Below, piece after piece: positions 19,858 to 28,343 of a DNA stretch of 64,000 bases. Location of the stretch: positions 62,001-126,000 of the forward strand of contig JABXHM010000018.1 in NCBI GenBank assembly GCA_013373625.1, given 5' to 3'. How positions within the stretch are numbered: position 1 is the first letter of the stretch; each line of letters begins with the position of its first letter. The DNA comes from Alteromonadaceae bacterium. Its GTDB lineage: Bacteria; Pseudomonadota; Gammaproteobacteria; Enterobacterales; Alteromonadaceae. Made by a program: the position numbers and the translations under genes. Below the pieces are notes generated by a model, which made no database searches, was not told the origin of the DNA, and saw only the letters and a program-made list of their open reading frames with translations.

Positions 19858-20550
19858 ATGCGTCAAATCGTTTTAGATACTGAAACAACCGGTATTGATC
19901 CCAGAGAAGGTCACCGGGTTATTGAAATCGGCTGTGTAGAGGTGATTAACCGCCGTCTGACAGGGAATCATTTTCATGTTTACATCAATCCAAAACGAGA
20001 GATTGAGCAGGAAGCCATTGAAGTTCACGGTATTACCAACGAGTTCCTGGCCGACAAGCCGGTCTTTGCTGATATAGCCGATGAATTTATCGAGTTTATT
20101 CGGGGCGCACAGCTGGTTATTCATAATGCGCCGTTTGACGTGGGCTTTATGGACCATGAATTTGCCATGCATGGCCCGACTGCCGCGGTTAAAACCAAAG
20201 ATATTTGTGGTGTACTCGATACCCTGGTGCTTGCCCGTGAATTCCACCCGGGTCAAAAGAATAACCTCGATGCTTTATGTAAACGCTATGGTATCGACAA
20301 TAGTCACCGGGAACTGCATGGCGCTTTACTTGATGCTGAGATCTTAGCTGACGTCTATTTAATGATGACCGGTGGACAAACCGATCTGAACCTCACTGGC
20401 AATAATCAGTCTTCCGGGTCCGGCCCTGAAGTTATCCGCCGGATTGCCCGAAATGGAAATAAATTAAAGGTTATTCAAGCCAGTGCCGATGAATTAGCAC
20501 AACATGAGGCGCGTCTGGACTTGGTTGAAAACCCAATATGGCGCCAGTAA
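19858..20550 (+). CDS. dnaQ: DNA polymerase III epsilon subunit (proofreading exonuclease)
   Basis: 230 residues. ExoI VLDTETTGIDP (about 5-15), ExoII HNAPFDVGFMDHEF (about 86-99) and ExoIII HRELHGALLDAEIL (about 156-169) give the DEDDh active site. A C-terminal tail with HEARLDLVE matches the part that binds the alpha polymerase subunit. This is the 3'-5' editing subunit of the replicase. It is divergent from rnhA and followed by a membrane-protein gene and tRNA-Asp; dnaQ followed by tRNA-Asp also occurs in E. coli (aspV). Confidence 0.96.
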   Translation: MRQIVLDTETTGIDPREGHRVIEIGCVEVINRRLTGNHFHVYINPKREIEQEAIEVHGITNEFLADKPVFADIADEFIEFIRGAQLVIHNAPFDVGFMDHEFAMHGPTAAVKTKDICGVLDTLVLAREFHPGQKNNLDALCKRYGIDNSHRELHGALLDAEILADVYLMMTGGQTDLNLTGNNQSSGSGPEVIRRIARNGNKLKVIQASADELAQHEARLDLVENPIWRQ

Positions 20551-20584
20551 ACGCGCCATAAAGATCAACACAGGGCATTATCTG

Positions 20585-21991
20585 GTGAGCAGACGAATAC
20601 TGATAGCATGGTTGGGAATATTACTGGCGTTGAGCACCAGTGCGCAAGAGGTTGCCGATAATGCCGAACAGCCGTCAGACACTAATGCCAACTCGAGTGC
20701 AGAGCAGCCTGCTAAATCGCCAATAGAATTAATCGGCAACGAATACGAAAATAGCATAAAGCTGTTACAAAACCGCTTTCGTATTGACCACAACGTTGAA
20801 GAAGTCACCATGGTGTTTTTTCGCGAATATGGTTCCGCACCAGTGGTTTTGGTGCGTCCGGATGGTTCAAAGATATTTCAAAGCCAGGTAGATGGCGAGA
20901 ATGTCTTTTGGTATGACGCTGAAACTTACGACTTAGTCAGTATTAAAAACCCGGTGCCAGGCCCCTGGCAAGCCGTTGGACAAATCCTGCAGGGCAGCAG
21001 AGTGATGGTCCTGTCGGAAGTCAAATTACACGCCGAACCACTGCCGCCTATTCTATTTTCAGGTGAAATATTAAAACAAACGGCTTACCTGACTAATGGT
21101 GGTGAACCCATTGATTACAGCCAGTTTCGTGATGTGGTCGAGCTGAGTATTGATTTAGTCAGTACTAATAATCCCAACTTTAATAATTTTGGCGCCGCTG
21201 ATCAGCAAATTGCGACGTTTGAAGACAATGGGCGCGGTATGGATGAAGCGCCGCTCGATGGGGTGTTTACCGGTCAGTTTAATCTGTCGGTACCCGCCGG
21301 CGAGTGGCAGCCCATATTCAGAGTGACCTCACCCATGTTTACGCGCGAGCAGCATGATTCGCCGCTCAGGCTGTATCCTAACCCAGTTATCATCAATGTT
21401 GAGATCGATGGGGGCGGCAACGACTATCACAAACTCTTTATCGACGCTCAGCGCGATTTAGTCGACATCGAGTCGTTGTTGATCGATGGTAAGGTCAGTT
21501 ACCCAAATGGTGATGTACAAAACTTTTCCATTACGGAACCCAGCTCAGGGCCTCGTGAGCACCTTATTATTGCCTTCGATTATGGTATTTTTAGGGTCAA
21601 ACTTACCGCCTATGGCAAAACGGTGAACGGTCGTGACTTTATATTAGATGTTCCCGAGTACACATTTTTAGTGGCAGAGCCCGAATTACCTGAGCCAGAG
21701 GTAGCAGAATCAGCGGCGCAGAACGATATTAATGATGTCATCGACGAACCCGAACCGCCACCAGAGCCTGAAGGCATGGACGATGACACCCTGATGTTTT
21801 GGCTGTTAACCGTTAATGGCAGTATTTTGTTGGTGGGTGGCCTGACAGTGACTCTGATTATTGTGTTTAAACGGCTGAAGGCAAAAGGCGGCACAATGTC
21901 CTCGGCGCAAAGGGGTAATAACGCCGGTGCAGATAAAAAACCAGGCCCTCTGAGTGGTTTGTTAAGCAAGTTCAAAAAGGACAAGTCTTAA
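20585..21991 (+). CDS. TIGR03503-like periplasmic/membrane protein of unknown function
   Basis: 468 residues from GTG 20585 (AGGG 9 nt upstream). The longer open frame would overlap dnaQ by 47 nt and bury the signal peptide, which here is RRILIAWLGILLALSTSAQE. A large periplasmic part (about 25-405) with beta-rich stretches is followed by a Pro/Glu-rich linker (PEPPPEPEG) and one C-terminal membrane helix (about 420-440, FWLLTVNGSILLVGGLTVTL), then a basic cytoplasmic tail. This matches, from memory, the TIGR03503 family found in Alteromonadales and Vibrionales. No function is known. It separates dnaQ from tRNA-Asp. Confidence 0.75.
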   Translation: MSRRILIAWLGILLALSTSAQEVADNAEQPSDTNANSSAEQPAKSPIELIGNEYENSIKLLQNRFRIDHNVEEVTMVFFREYGSAPVVLVRPDGSKIFQSQVDGENVFWYDAETYDLVSIKNPVPGPWQAVGQILQGSRVMVLSEVKLHAEPLPPILFSGEILKQTAYLTNGGEPIDYSQFRDVVELSIDLVSTNNPNFNNFGAADQQIATFEDNGRGMDEAPLDGVFTGQFNLSVPAGEWQPIFRVTSPMFTREQHDSPLRLYPNPVIINVEIDGGGNDYHKLFIDAQRDLVDIESLLIDGKVSYPNGDVQNFSITEPSSGPREHLIIAFDYGIFRVKLTAYGKTVNGRDFILDVPEYTFLVAEPELPEPEVAESAAQNDINDVIDEPEPPPEPEGMDDDTLMFWLLTVNGSILLVGGLTVTLIIVFKRLKAKGGTMSSAQRGNNAGADKKPGPLSGLLSKFKKDKS

Positions 21992-22071
21992 CCATTTCGA
22001 TTTGTTTTCAAACAACGTGGCGAATATTCAGGCAAACGATTCGCCGAATGACATTTTTGTGAAAAAAACCG

Positions 22072-22100
22072 TTGACTAGAATCGGGGTAATACGTATCAT
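22072..22100 (+). promoter_or_regulatory. tRNA-Asp promoter
   Basis: TTGACT (22072-22077) and TATCAT (22095-22100) are separated by exactly 17 bp. They are followed by the GC-rich stretch CTGCGCCGC, a discriminator typical of stringently controlled stable-RNA promoters. The predicted start is near 22107, giving a leader of about 60 nt before the tRNA. Confidence 0.75.
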
Positions 22101-22166
22101 CTGCGCCGCAGTGAGGGGGACAGTAGTTTTACTTCAAGGTTAACTCACTGAAATAGTTGAAAATGT

Positions 22167-22243
22167 GGAGCGGTAGTTCAGTTGGTTAGAATACCGGCCT
22201 GTCACGCCGGGGGTCGCGGGTTCGAGTCCCGTCCGCTCCGCCA
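22167..22243 (+). tRNA. tRNA-Asp (GTC)
   Basis: 77 nt with encoded CCA. The acceptor stem is GGAGCGG/CCGCTCC. The anticodon stem CCGGC/GCCGG encloses loop CTGTCAC with anticodon GTC at 22201-22203. The T-arm reads CGGGTTCGAGTCCCG. It is nearly identical to E. coli tRNA-Asp. It stands alone downstream of a strong promoter. Confidence 0.98.
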
Positions 22244-22414
22244 TTTCTTGGCACATTTCCCGCACAAATCTTCTCTGGTTACTCCCTAATTTAAAAGCAC
22301 TTTCCTTGCTGTAATTCGTTATCTCACGCTATACCTGTTAAACGCTATCAAGTACACTTGTGGCTCCTGAAATAACACCTGTAACGCACAGGTATACATG
22401 ATAAAGAGGGCAGG

Positions 22415-23113
22415 ATGGCAGAACAGGCAGTGTTAGTGTGCCGGGACGTCACAAAAACCTACCACGACGGTGATGACGTGGTATCCGTGCTAAGTAAGGT
22501 TTCCTTCCAATTAATGCGCGGCGAAAAAGTCGCAATACTGGGCAGTTCAGGCTCAGGTAAAAGCACGCTTCTGCATATTTTGGGTGGCCTTGATTTACCC
22601 ACCAAAGGGGATATCGCTATTGGTGGTCGGTCGCTCAGTGGATTAACGAGTAACGCCCTGGCTCACCTTCGAAACAACGAGTTGGGCTTTATCTATCAGT
22701 TCCATCATTTACTGGCCGAGTTTACCGCAGTAGAAAACGCAGCAATGCCCCTGTTGATTGCCGGTATAGACAAAAAAGAAGCGGAAGAACGCGCAGCCTC
22801 CTTATTACATAAAGTTGGACTTGGCCATCGTTTAAGTCATCAGCCTGCAGCGCTTTCCGGTGGCGAACGTCAGCGTGTTGCCATTGCAAGAGCTCTGGTT
22901 AACGAGCCTGACATTGTGCTGGCCGATGAACCCACTGGTAACCTCGATAAGAAAACCGGCGATCAGATTTACCGCCTGTTATGCGATCTCAGTGAGCAAA
23001 TGGGGACGAGTTTCATTGTCGTTACCCACGATACAGCATTGGCCGGAGATATGGACAGGGTAATGACGTTGACCGACGGACAATTAGCGCAACGTCAACG
23101 AGGTAAGCCGTGA
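22415..23113 (+). CDS. lolD: Lipoprotein-releasing ABC transporter ATPase
   Basis: 232 residues. Walker A GSSGSGKST (about 44-52), signature LSGGERQRVAIARAL (about 147-161) and Walker B IVLADEPTGN (about 168-177). LolD powers release of outer-membrane lipoproteins from the inner membrane to LolA. It overlaps lolE by 4 nt. Unusually, no lolC precedes it: the upstream 171 bp hold no gene, then comes tRNA-Asp. MacB-type ATPases are the main alternative, but the LolE partner settles the assignment. Confidence 0.93.
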   Translation: MAEQAVLVCRDVTKTYHDGDDVVSVLSKVSFQLMRGEKVAILGSSGSGKSTLLHILGGLDLPTKGDIAIGGRSLSGLTSNALAHLRNNELGFIYQFHHLLAEFTAVENAAMPLLIAGIDKKEAEERAASLLHKVGLGHRLSHQPAALSGGERQRVAIARALVNEPDIVLADEPTGNLDKKTGDQIYRLLCDLSEQMGTSFIVVTHDTALAGDMDRVMTLTDGQLAQRQRGKP

Positions 23114-24342
23114 ATCTGAGTCTTTTACTGGCAAACCGGTTCCGAACAGGCAAACGCAGCAATCGTTATATTTCGTTTGTTTCTCTTTCTTCCACTTTAG
23201 GGATTGGTTTGGGGTGTTTTGTACTGATTGTTTTGCTCAGTGTAATGAATGGTTTTGAGCGTGAATTACGCGACCGTTTGCTGGCTATTATTCCTCACGC
23301 TGAGTTGTTCTCCGTTAATCAACAGGGCATTACTGACTGGCAGGACCATCGTCAGGCCCTGTTAACGGATCCCCGTATTAAAGAAATTGAGCCTTACACC
23401 AAAATTACCGGCATGATCCAGCAAGGTGCAAACCTGAAAGCCGTTGAATTAACCGGTTTACAAATTAGTTCCGATATTGTGCCTCGGTGGCAAAACGCCA
23501 TTACTTCGCAAAGCTGGCAAAGGCTTCGTGCTGGTGATAATCAGGTAGTGCTGGGCGCGGGTATACTCAAGAAATTGTCACTAAAAGTAGGGGATAAGAT
23601 TACGGTTGTGATCCCCGCCATTACGGACGACCTTACTTTTGCAGCGCCTAAAAACTTGTATCTGACCGTAGCAGGCAGCATTAATATTGGCGGCGAACTG
23701 GATAACCTGATTGGTATCATGCATTTGGCTACCGCGTCAGAACACGCTGGCATTCACTCTGGTGCGCAAGGACTGCGGTTTCAGTTCACCGATCCTTTTG
23801 CTGCCTATTCGGTTATTCGCGAAGTGGGTTATGGGTTTCCCCAGGCCGTTTATATGTCTGACTGGACGCGCACCCAGGGGCATTTGTATGACGATATTCG
23901 TTTGGTCAGAGTGGTAGTGTATATTGCATTGTCGCTCGTCATTGCGGTTGCCTGTTTTAACATTGTTTCGTCGCTGGTCATGGCAGTAAAAGAAAAGCAG
24001 TCTTCTATTGCGATACTTAAAACCATGGGCGCCACTGACCAACAAATTCGTCGGTCGTTTATTTATCAGGGCTTGATTAACGGCGTTACCGGGGTGTTTT
24101 GGGGGACCTTGCTGGCGGTGATTATTGCGCCTAATTTATCGACCATCGTTGCCACGCTGGAAGGCTGGCTTGATGTTAAAGTGCTGTCCGGCGACATTTA
24201 CTTTATTGACTTTTTGCCTTCGCAGTTGCAGTCCACCGACGTCGTAATAACGGTAACCGTGGCGCTGTTGTTGTCCGGGCTCGCTACCTTGTATCCGGCA
24301 AGCAAAGCGGCCGGTATTCAACCAGCCAGAGCCTTGCATTAG
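23110..24342 (+). CDS. lolE: Lipoprotein-releasing ABC transporter permease, LolE-type
   Basis: 410 residues with one N-terminal membrane helix (about 22-48), a periplasmic domain (about 50-265) and three C-terminal helices of the FtsX fold (about 272-300, 318-350 and 375-400). It follows E. coli LolE closely: LSVMNGFERELRDRLLAIIP, ACFNIVSSLVMAVKEK and GDIYFIDFLPSQL. It forms the membrane part of the Lol exporter with LolD. The usual LolC partner is absent from this locus, so it either pairs with a LolC encoded elsewhere or works as a homodimer like LolF. Confidence 0.9.
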   Translation: MNLSLLLANRFRTGKRSNRYISFVSLSSTLGIGLGCFVLIVLLSVMNGFERELRDRLLAIIPHAELFSVNQQGITDWQDHRQALLTDPRIKEIEPYTKITGMIQQGANLKAVELTGLQISSDIVPRWQNAITSQSWQRLRAGDNQVVLGAGILKKLSLKVGDKITVVIPAITDDLTFAAPKNLYLTVAGSINIGGELDNLIGIMHLATASEHAGIHSGAQGLRFQFTDPFAAYSVIREVGYGFPQAVYMSDWTRTQGHLYDDIRLVRVVVYIALSLVIAVACFNIVSSLVMAVKEKQSSIAILKTMGATDQQIRRSFIYQGLINGVTGVFWGTLLAVIIAPNLSTIVATLEGWLDVKVLSGDIYFIDFLPSQLQSTDVVITVTVALLLSGLATLYPASKAAGIQPARALH

Positions 24343-24346
24343 CCAA

Positions 24347-24372
24347 GATATCAGGCGGGGTAGCCTGATATC
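24347..24372 (+). other. Perfect hairpin after lolE
   Basis: GATATCAGGC (24347-24356) pairs perfectly with GCCTGATATC (24363-24372) around GGGGTA, five bases after the lolE stop. There is no T tract, so it may protect the 3' end of the mRNA or act with Rho rather than being an intrinsic terminator. Confidence 0.5.
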
Positions 24373-24500
24373 ATGGTCAGTACAGGCAGAGCTTCAACCC
24401 GCAGGGAACCGGCTGCGTAAGCCTGGCGAGCATTATACTCAGTAATTTAAACCTGACCTTACAGCACATTTATTTACTTAAAATAGCAAACATAATTGAG

Positions 24501-25529
24501 CTAGTTATTATCATTAGCCCAACTGATGTTATTGAGTATACGGTCGAGGCCATAAGCAAAAAGCATTGTAATAACCAGAGCCACCGCAACGGAAGAAAAG
24601 CGGTATGCGGCACTGTAAATAAGATCGGCGTTGGGCTGTAAGTATTGGCCATACAATATTCCGATCGTTGTCAACGCACCAAATCCGATACCAGAGCCAA
24701 TTCTTTCTAACATGTGGATGCGCGCTGCCAGCAACAAGGTCATATACATAGCAAGCACCACCAACACCAGGTGGCCAATTAAGTTATACATGACTATTTG
24801 GCTTATTAATGCCAGCAAACAGCCAATGGCAACGCCACGAACACGATTCAGGGCATTGAGCAAAGAGCCGGAGTAGGTCATGGGGAATAAGACTAAAATT
24901 GTCGCTACCTGAGCCGACAACGAATCTTTCAAATCAAAAACCTGAAACACAACAAAAGACGCGGTAGCAAGCGTCGCACCCATCAGCATACGATGGTTGA
25001 TTTGCGCTTCAGAGAGCGTTGGCCGTGCAGGCAGTGCAGGGCGCTCCTTATCAGGGAGCAACCAGAAGAGTACTGCGCCACTTGCCACTGAGATCAATGT
25101 CGCCAATAATGTGGCCACGGTCATATCGGATAACGATGTGTCCGGGTAGCTGCTAAAGTGCAACATAACCGCCAGTGTCACCACGCCGGATGTCCACATC
25201 ATAATGTGTTTTCCTCTGGCCATATGTCGAAAATGAACGCAGAAAACAGCAAAAACTGCCAGTGTCATTAGTAATGGATAGGGTGCAAAAAACACCTTGA
25301 GCAACCAGATCTCTATTACATTGACTAACACGCTGACACAAAACTGCAGGGCAATGCCAGTATTGAATACCGGCACCATGCCCAGCAACAGTATTGGGTA
25401 AACGGCAAAAAATACCCCATACGGCCAGTCCATTAATTTACACAAGGCAAAACCTATGCAACTGCCTAAGGTGATACGGATAACGCGCCGGTATTCGACC
25501 TCCGTCAAAGTGGCCATTTTAATAGACAT
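24501..25529 (-). CDS. DUF2955 (FUSC-like) membrane protein of an efflux operon
   Basis: 342 residues with about ten hydrophobic segments arranged as two halves, as in aromatic-acid exporter/fusaric-acid-resistance type proteins; the N-terminal block fits DUF2955. It overlaps the end of the HlyD-type gene by 11 nt and is the last gene of the marR-hlyD-DUF2955 operon. Together with the periplasmic adaptor it probably forms an exporter for small, perhaps aromatic, compounds. No outer-membrane channel gene is nearby. Substrate unknown. Confidence 0.8.
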   Translation of the reverse strand: MSIKMATLTEVEYRRVIRITLGSCIGFALCKLMDWPYGVFFAVYPILLLGMVPVFNTGIALQFCVSVLVNVIEIWLLKVFFAPYPLLMTLAVFAVFCVHFRHMARGKHIMMWTSGVVTLAVMLHFSSYPDTSLSDMTVATLLATLISVASGAVLFWLLPDKERPALPARPTLSEAQINHRMLMGATLATASFVVFQVFDLKDSLSAQVATILVLFPMTYSGSLLNALNRVRGVAIGCLLALISQIVMYNLIGHLVLVVLAMYMTLLLAARIHMLERIGSGIGFGALTTIGILYGQYLQPNADLIYSAAYRFSSVAVALVITMLFAYGLDRILNNISWANDNN

Positions 25530-26586
25530 AATGTAACCAACTCACCAGCGTCATTTGCATCTTACCGACAAAGTTCATCAAATTTTGCTCTGGCTCGTGC
25601 AACATTACGGTGGCACGCGAACCTGCAACCAAGGCTGTCGGCAGCTTACCTTCGTCAAGCGTAATGTACACTCGCACTCGCTGCGCATCCCTTACCCAGC
25701 GGTCACTATCTTCTGGATTTGAAAGTAGGCCGTTGGCGCTGTTTTGGCCGGCTGCGACACCAAAATCGCGGCTGGTTAAATGGCCTTTAAACAGTTTTCC
25801 GGGGAGAGCATCAAAAACGACCCATGCTGGCGCGTTGGCGGTTAAATGACTGATACTTTTCTCACGAAAGTCAGCACTAATACGTTCTTTACCGGTAACC
25901 ACCAGTGACAATAATGGCTCATTAGCCCTGGCTTGCACGCCTTTCACCAATTGCAGATTTGATACAATACCCGGTTCGGCAGCACGCACATCGGTACGCG
26001 CTAAGTTAAGCTCGGCCTGACGCAATTTATTCCTGGCAATGTTAACACGGGTGTTGTGCTCATCTGTGGCCCCCAGTTCTGCCTCAATGATCTGTTTTTG
26101 TTGCTCTGCAACTTTAAGGTTAGCTGCTGCAATATTTAACTCAGTTTGGGCCTTTTCCAGCACCTGCTGACTGATCAGGTTTTGCTGGTTTAATGACTGC
26201 AGCCGCTGTGTTTCACGCTGTGCCTCATTCACTGTCGCTATGGAAGCTAAAATAGAAGCATCGGCCTGCGCCAGCTTGGCAACCAGGCTATCGCGTTCCT
26301 GACGCGCTTTATTCAGATCCAGACGGGCCTGCTCCACGGCTATTTCATAGTCGCTGGGATCGATAAGAAATAAGCGCTCACCGGCTTTTACGGCCTGATT
26401 ATTTTTTACGGCAACGGCTACGACTTCACCGCCAACCCGGGGCGAAACTTTAATAACCGGTCGCTGAACCATCGAATGAGGTGTCATTGGTATAGTCATA
26501 TCAGCAATCAGCACATAGGTTAACAACAAAACAAACGCAATCGCACTGCCTTGCATCCAACGGTTAAATTTCTTATCAGGCGTCAT
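25519..26586 (-). CDS. HlyD/EmrA-family membrane fusion protein
   Basis: 355 residues. A single N-terminal membrane anchor (about 13-30, AIAFVLLLTYVLIAD) is followed by a biotinyl-lipoyl-like domain (SPRVGGEVVAVAVKNNQAVK), a long helical hairpin (about 85-190, rich in Gln, Glu and Ala) and the beta-barrel (about 195-330). It would link an inner-membrane pump to an outer-membrane channel. Its start codon shares one base with the marR stop (TAATG), indicating translational coupling. The partner is the DUF2955 protein downstream. Confidence 0.9.
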   Translation of the reverse strand: MTPDKKFNRWMQGSAIAFVLLLTYVLIADMTIPMTPHSMVQRPVIKVSPRVGGEVVAVAVKNNQAVKAGERLFLIDPSDYEIAVEQARLDLNKARQERDSLVAKLAQADASILASIATVNEAQRETQRLQSLNQQNLISQQVLEKAQTELNIAAANLKVAEQQKQIIEAELGATDEHNTRVNIARNKLRQAELNLARTDVRAAEPGIVSNLQLVKGVQARANEPLLSLVVTGKERISADFREKSISHLTANAPAWVVFDALPGKLFKGHLTSRDFGVAAGQNSANGLLSNPEDSDRWVRDAQRVRVYITLDEGKLPTALVAGSRATVMLHEPEQNLMNFVGKMQMTLVSWLHYVY

Positions 26587-27020
26587 TATTTCTCCGCGCT
26601 TATCTGATTAGCATTATTGATTATTTTTTCCAACAAACCGGACAGCTGTTGGCGTTGTTCACTATTTAAACCTTGCAACATCTGTTGCCGACCAAACTGA
26701 GCCTGAGTTGCAACGTCTTCTAACAGGGATTTTCCTTTCACGGTAAACCACAATAAGCGGCGTCTGGCATCTTCATTACAGCTTCGGCGTTCTATCAGGC
26801 CGCTTTCTTCAAGTTGATTAAGTGTGCGCAATAAAGACGGTTGCTCTATACCAATAGTTGCGGCAAGCTCTTTTTGAGTGCAACCTTCACCCAACCGCTC
26901 AAGATGGAGCATAGCGATCCAGCGGGTTTGCGTAAGCCCTAAATCAGCCATGTAGTGATCCACTGCATGACGCCAACTAAAGGCAGCCCGACTTAACATC
27001 CAACCGATATTACTTTCCAC
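26586..27020 (-). CDS. MarR-family transcriptional regulator
   Basis: 144 residues starting at GTG with GAGAG 7 nt upstream. The winged helix-turn-helix spans about 30-100 (LTQTRWIAMLHLERLGEGCT, IEQPSLLRTLNQLEESGLIE, and the wing RRSCNEDARRRLLWFT). It is the first gene of an operon with the HlyD and DUF2955 genes, so it most likely represses its own exporter and is released by a substrate. A 20-bp inverted repeat containing two identical 12-bp palindromes lies 14 bp upstream of its start, an excellent candidate operator. Confidence 0.92.
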   Translation of the reverse strand: MESNIGWMLSRAAFSWRHAVDHYMADLGLTQTRWIAMLHLERLGEGCTQKELAATIGIEQPSLLRTLNQLEESGLIERRSCNEDARRRLLWFTVKGKSLLEDVATQAQFGRQQMLQGLNSEQRQQLSGLLEKIINNANQISAEK

Positions 27021-27034
27021 TAAATATCTCTCAT

Positions 27035-27084
27035 ATTGATTAGCATGCTAACTAATATAGCATATAGTTAGCATGCTAATCAAT
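27035..27084. promoter_or_regulatory. Double MarR-type operator
   Basis: Two copies of the 12-bp palindrome TTAGCATGCTAA (27040-27051 and 27068-27079) are themselves set as a perfect 20-bp inverted repeat (27035-27054 and 27065-27084) with a 10-bp centre. The palindrome centres are 28 bp apart. The element ends 14 bp before the marR start codon and would overlap its promoter. Confidence 0.85.
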
Positions 27085-27183
27085 GTCGCAAGAAATTCTA
27101 AAACGGTTGTCGCAGGGAAGAAGCCAGCGAGCTTACGAAGGCGTTTTAGAAACGGAAATTTGTACAGGGAATAATAATAAACG

Positions 27184-27222
27184 GGCGAAGCGAGTGGGCC
27201 GCTTCGCCGGATAATCTATTTT
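27184..27222. terminator. Strong hairpin downstream of ilvE
   Basis: GGCGAAGCG (27184-27192) pairs perfectly with CGCTTCGCC (27200-27208) around a 7-nt loop. On the plus strand a run of six T follows 10 bases later. It lies between the ilvE stop and the marR operator. It could end transcripts of ilvE on the minus strand, or be part of an unannotated small RNA; a second inverted repeat (27096-27105 with 27142-27151) is close by. Confidence 0.4.
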
Positions 27223-27314
27223 TTGCAGAGCGATGCGCGGTGCTGCAGGCCATTAGCGACACTAAGCTGTCTGCTGTACGGGCCCTCACAACCGGCGCAA
27301 AGTAGAAAGGCTTA

Positions 27315-28310
27315 CTAAACTTTGGTTAACCAGCCGTGCTTATCTTCATTTTTACCCCATTGGATATCGTTCAATGCCTGACGCAGGCGCATGGCTTTAG
27401 GCCCCGGCTGACCATTACCAACTTTAAACTCTTCGCCATTGTGAATAAATGTACCCACTGACGTCAGCACCGCAGCAGTGCCTGAAAGGGCTGCTTCGGT
27501 ACCGGGTTTGGCAGCGCGTTCCAGCAGTTCTTCAACGGTAAAGTTGCGTTCAGAAACGGTCATGCCCAAATCTTTAGCGATAGTTAAAATGCTATTGCGG
27601 GTGACACCGTGTAAGAAAGTGCTATCCAGCGCTTTAGTAATGATCTCATTGTCATCGATCAGGATAAAGTTCGCGGCGCCGGTTTCCTGTACATCACCAC
27701 CCGGGCAAAATAATATCTGGTCGGCCTGATATTCATTGCGGGCTGCCAGAATTGGACCTAGCGCACTGGCGTAGTTACCACCACTTTTCACCATACCCAT
27801 GTGGGGAGCGCAGCGCATGCCATCTTCTTCCAGCAATACACGCAGTGCCTTAGCACCACCTGAAAAATAATCACCTACCGGCGACAACAGCACGTAAAGT
27901 AATGAGCTGCTTGTGGGCGCGGCGGCTTTACCAATAGCGGCCTCGGTACCAATATGCGTGGGGCGGATATACATAGAGCCGGGAGGCTCAGGTGTTTCTG
28001 CCGCGAATTCACGCACAATATCTGTGATCATGGTTTCCAGCATTGATGCGTCAAAATCGGGGAGGTTGAGCAGCTTTGAACTTTGTTTCATGCGCGCAAT
28101 ATTGGCATCCATTCTGAAAATGTAAACAGAACCATCTTCGTGGCGGAACGCCTTTAACCCTTCAAAACAGGTGCTCGAGTAATGCAAAACATGAGCGCCG
28201 GCGTGGAGTTCAATTTTGTCAGAAGAAACCAGTTCTGGTTTGCTCCAGTTGTTGTCACTAAAACGTGCTTGTATCATCTGTGGTAAAAACACAGTACCGA
28301 ATGCGGACAC
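27315..28310 (-). CDS. ilvE: Branched-chain amino-acid aminotransferase
   Basis: 331 residues from GTG 28310. This start is chosen because GAGAG lies 7 nt before it and gives SAFGTVFLPQM as the N-terminus; the open frame continues upstream to ATG 28343 without a ribosome site. It is a fold-type IV PLP enzyme of the longer, eukaryote-like BCAT group: YSSTCFEGLKAF, the PLP lysine in MVKSGGNYAS (about 175), and EVQETGAANF-like GDVQETGAANF. It makes leucine, isoleucine and valine or starts their degradation. It is monocistronic. Confidence 0.92.
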   Translation of the reverse strand: MSAFGTVFLPQMIQARFSDNNWSKPELVSSDKIELHAGAHVLHYSSTCFEGLKAFRHEDGSVYIFRMDANIARMKQSSKLLNLPDFDASMLETMITDIVREFAAETPEPPGSMYIRPTHIGTEAAIGKAAAPTSSSLLYVLLSPVGDYFSGGAKALRVLLEEDGMRCAPHMGMVKSGGNYASALGPILAARNEYQADQILFCPGGDVQETGAANFILIDDNEIITKALDSTFLHGVTRNSILTIAKDLGMTVSERNFTVEELLERAAKPGTEAALSGTAAVLTSVGTFIHNGEEFKVGNGQPGPKAMRLRQALNDIQWGKNEDKHGWLTKV

Positions 28311-28343
28311 AATTAATCTCTCTTTTGTCGATTTTGTTAACAC

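Noticed and set aside
22167..22414. tRNA-Asp as an integration site for a mobile element
   Set aside because: No integrase, no duplicated tRNA 3' end and normal core genes on both sides.
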